Source: Triops longicaudatus (Eukaryota > Arthropoda > Branchiopoda > Notostraca > Triopsidae). Taken from it: a stretch of DNA of 64,000 nt. Positions 60,601 to 64,000 of this stretch are shown here, piece by piece. The notes beneath the pieces were generated by a model. It had not been told where the DNA came from and made no database searches. It saw only the letters and a list, made by a program, of their open reading frames with translations. Position 1 is the first letter of the stretch. The number at the start of each line of letters is the position of its first letter. Both the position numbers and the translations under genes were made by a program. Location of the stretch: assembly GCA_022885665.1 (NCBI GenBank), contig JAGQDJ010000041.1:186001-250000 (forward strand), read 5' to 3'.

Positions 60601-63600
60601 TCAGTTTCACATTAGGTGGGTGTAATCAAAAGGGGAGGACAAACCAGTAGTGTCGCCTTGTTGAACAATGGACAGACCTAGTGCTCCAGGTACCTCCCTT
60701 CCCTGGGGCGAAAGGGCAGGCACATGACTTATCACAATTACGGCCTTCGAATTTTAATTACGGCTTAAGTTTCCTCCTGTCATTCGACCAGAATGCGTAA
60801 TTAGGGAAAGCTATTAGCGTTCTACTCTACTTCGTTTTCGCAATGTGATGTTATGACATAAGGAACTTCCTTTATTCCCAGAACTAAACGGCAAATAAAG
60901 GAGCCTTGACAAGGACATTTTTTTGCTTATTAAATAAGCTATCTTGTTTATTCATCAATGAGATCAAAAGGCTGCGATAGTTTTTTTCTGCCAAAACTGT
61001 ACCAGGAAAGCTCACGAAAACTTAACACTTCGCTGTACTGTAGCTCAAGAATAGCTCAAGAATGAAGTACCAAAGCGTTACTTAGTTCCTTTCCAAGCGG
61101 CCCACTTGCGGGATTTTCTCATTTCTCTTGTACAACTGTGCGTCCGTCAGTGTATATTGATTGCCTATAATGTACCAGCGGGGCAGAGCTGATAGTTGAA
61201 CGTAACTATTTTTTTGAAACGCCCCACTGTCACTTATTAGAATAAGCAACGTAGTTAGTGGGTACGCATTATTCAACTACGATCAGGAACACTCAACATC
61301 CAATTGTACAACATGGCCTCACGCGGTCATAGAGGCCTTTTCATTCTGCTACTGTATACGTTATGAATAACAGCTTGTTTTGGGCTCATGTAGGTAACCT
61401 TTTGCAGCAACCCTTTGCCGTTTCGTTAGGTTACAGCATTGTAATCCTTCACGAAAACTACGTCACACTCAGCTTTGCATCTTAACGGGTAGTCAACTAT
61501 CCATTAAGTAGCCCAACATTCAATTAAGTTGCTCGTAGCACAGCACAGCGTACTATCGAAAAGAAAACCGTATGAAAACGTGATTAAAACTTTAAAAAGC
61601 TAAGCTTCTCTAGTACATAAGAACGTAATTACTCTTTCTCACGCAAGACTTTCAATCTATCACGTCAGAGAAATACTGGAAAAATTATGGATTAAATTAT
61701 ACTTTCGAGCCACACATGCAGGTGACTTGAAATGCTAAAAGTTTCACATGGATGTGCGCATAAAATAGCCTTGTAAAATTGTAGGGTAGAGTTCAGTTTG
61801 GGATACAGTGGGGCCGTCAAGCAGCTTTCTAGTTCCAAGAAACTTAGAAAAAAGCTCCCAAAGCTTGTCAGGGCCGATTCATTTGTGAATCTCGCCGCAT
61901 GTTCTTCTCTCTGTTATTTTAACTATACTTTTCTCCCAAGTTGTTCCCTCCCGGAACGTTTCGAAGTTAACCTTACGGTAGTAGAGGCCAACTAACTCAA
62001 TGGTTGCACGTGTTCAGCGAGTGCAAGAGAAAACTAGCAGGGACAAGTTCACGAGTCCATCCTTCTTGAGCTACATATTATTAAATTTCTTCCTTTTTTT
62101 TGCTCACATTCCCCTCTGCATTACGGTGTTACGGACGGCTGTGCAAAAACAATTTTTCCGAATGGTATTCACGTCGGACTGTTACTACGCACGTGCAACT
62201 TAAGCTTAATATACTTTGCTGCTTTTATTCACAAAATAAAAACACTACAAAGTGGAATCGTGAGCTGCCTTGTGAAAACATGCAGTATTAACAAGCGACA
62301 AAAATCGGCTCGTTGACAGACAAGCACTCTCAGGAGAAATTCCGTCGCGTGTCGCATCGCGAAGTTAAGCTTCACTTCAACTTTTGCATCTGGGATGCAG
62401 ACAGCCAAGTAAAGTGGTATAGATGGAAAAACACTAATGCTTGCACGCAAAGTAGTTTGTTGCAGTGCACTAATGCTTAACAGTTTTAAGAAAATAGCTG
62501 CATAAATCAAATTTGGCACTATTCAATCTGCAAAGCAACATGTGAAACTTTGTACAGTAACACGTCGCTGTCACGTATACAATTGTAATAAAAAACCGGT
62601 TATTATGCACATAACTGGCTATTGCGAACAATCGTCTACAATGGGCAAATTCTCCGCCCGTTATACTGTCAGTCGTTACGATATTGTCCGTTATACGAAG
62701 TATCCTTTATAAAGAGGTTGCACTCTCTGTTGCTATTTCAGGCATAAGAGGTATATTATTACGTTAAAAAATACTGACCGATGTTCTAATATCTATTATC
62801 GTACAGGTTTTTCTTTGACCTTAACGTGCAATTTCATCTTTAAATACTTCGCTTTTGGAATATTCCACGTTATGCTTTTTACCTATGCTGAATAACTTAC
62901 AAGCTACAAATTACAGTAAAGTAACGTTCGATAAGTCTGCCCACCAAAAATGGCAAATTACGCCGATTTTGTTTCCTACACTCGAAAGCTAAATGTCGTG
63001 TTTTCACTTCTTTTGACTTAACTGCCAGCCTAGTTAACGATGCGTCAGTGTATTGTTTGAAAATTTTTTTGGCGATGGTCACTTACAACTCAATTGCGCT
63101 TTGTGTCAGTGTAACGTAGAACAGTAGGACAGCTTTCAGCAAACAAGACTCTTTTTTTCACCTTTTTTACAGTTAGGCAAAAATGAAATCCGATGAAAAA
63201 GTGCCAGACAACTTGTTGGCAATTACGTGACTTCAAACCTGTTACCATTTGACTAAGTAAAGCAAAACCAGTAGTTTTTCGTATACCACAATAGTTAAAA
63301 TCACGGCTCCCATTTCCATCATGGAAGGGGATCGCCTTTTTAATGCGTGCCAGAGAAACCAAAGGCGTCCCTCTGGTGTGACTTCTCACCCAAAAAGCTG
63401 CGCGAAAACCGCCCATTGCTCAACTTGGCATAACCCAGTCAAAAAATAATGCAAAAAGTGGCTGTGCGAGCTAGTAAGATATTTTGTTGTCTGACAGCTT
63501 TCCTGCCAATTTGCGTGGGCCACAAAAAGACTGCCCGCTCGCTTATGGGTACATAAAAGAAAGAAGGTGGGTTTTTGGTAGTAATTAAAAACGTTCTAGC

Positions 63601-64000
63601 AAGTGCCAAGCGAGAAGGCTCTTTTTCCTAAAAATGAATAAATGATTCGCTTTGCTTCTGTCTGTGTTCTTCTGCTTTATCTTCTTTTAATTCTAATCGA
63701 ACCATGTCAAAAAAACTTCTCTATTTAGATACTCAGCAAAGGAAGCGACGCGTCTTGCAGAGCCATTATGAATCCTCCATAGGCTGGCACCTAAGACTTC
63801 CCCAACCGCTAGGAATAAACTCGCTTATCTCCAGAAGGTGTTGATTAGTGGAGAAAGTTTGGTGTTGTAATAAATTTAGTCTCTCGCCTGCTGAAAAAAG
63901 CCAGAGATGACCTTTACATACGAATGGGGCGTTCTTCTATTCAAAAGTTTTTCCGAAAGAACGACCCAAAGAGCTGCTCCTAGCGTATACACGTTCCATG
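54685..64000. other. Gene-poor stretch, distal part
   Basis: No gene was recognised. Two places resemble pogo/Tigger ends: CAGTCGCTTGTTATAGCGAACG near 59189, and the CGTTATAC / CTTTATAAAGAGG sequences at about 62660-62725. Neither has a clear second end. An 11-bp tandem duplication, AGCTCAAGAAT, lies near 61042-61063. Open frames over 90 codons (58334-58669, 62229-62519 and 63090-63416, all minus) have no recognisable motif. Confidence 0.4.

Overview
The window is nuclear DNA from an animal with compact genes. Most introns are 54-100 nt with GT..AG ends, coding exons are relatively GC-rich, and non-coding DNA is AT-rich. A spliced twist gene, a TDP-43 gene and an intron-containing GH9 cellulase together fit an arthropod, possibly a crustacean. 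That placement is inference, because nothing here fixes the species. No operons, tRNA genes, rRNA genes, CRISPR arrays or autonomous transposons were recognised.

Layout. 1-461 (+): 3' end of an RHBDL4/RHBDD1-type rhomboid protease. 1655-3888 (+): TARDBP (TDP-43), five coding exons, 500 aa. 5481-11055 (+): an 883-aa protein, fourteen exons, made of three tandem copies of a large ankyrin-containing module followed by a DPY-30-like helix pair and a charged tail. 12146-15203 (+): CDK5RAP1, a radical-SAM tRNA methylthiotransferase, ten exons. 16953-20153 (+): twist (bHLH), two coding exons around a 2.6-kb intron. 22324-24185 (-): secreted GH9 endoglucanase, nine exons, with a TATA box. 37684-40011 (-): an intronless 775-aa transcription factor with two C-terminal C2H2 fingers. 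The stretches 24.3-37.7 kb and 40.0-64.0 kb contain no gene I can defend. They carry small non-autonomous DNA transposons, a guanine-quadruplex tract, a perfect 13-bp hairpin and a 37-A tract.

The genes do not form one pathway. They cover membrane proteolysis, RNA processing, tRNA modification, cellulose digestion and developmental transcription. The first five genes are co-oriented and tightly packed. twist and the cellulase converge, and the zinc-finger gene is isolated between gene-poor flanks. The most unusual coding object is the triplicated ankyrin/DPY-30 protein, whose repeats share intron positions and one of whose introns uses a GC donor. Other points of interest are a TDP-43 tail that has diverged except for its helical patch, a membrane-like open frame inside the twist intron, and three MITE-like elements with recognisable target-site duplications.
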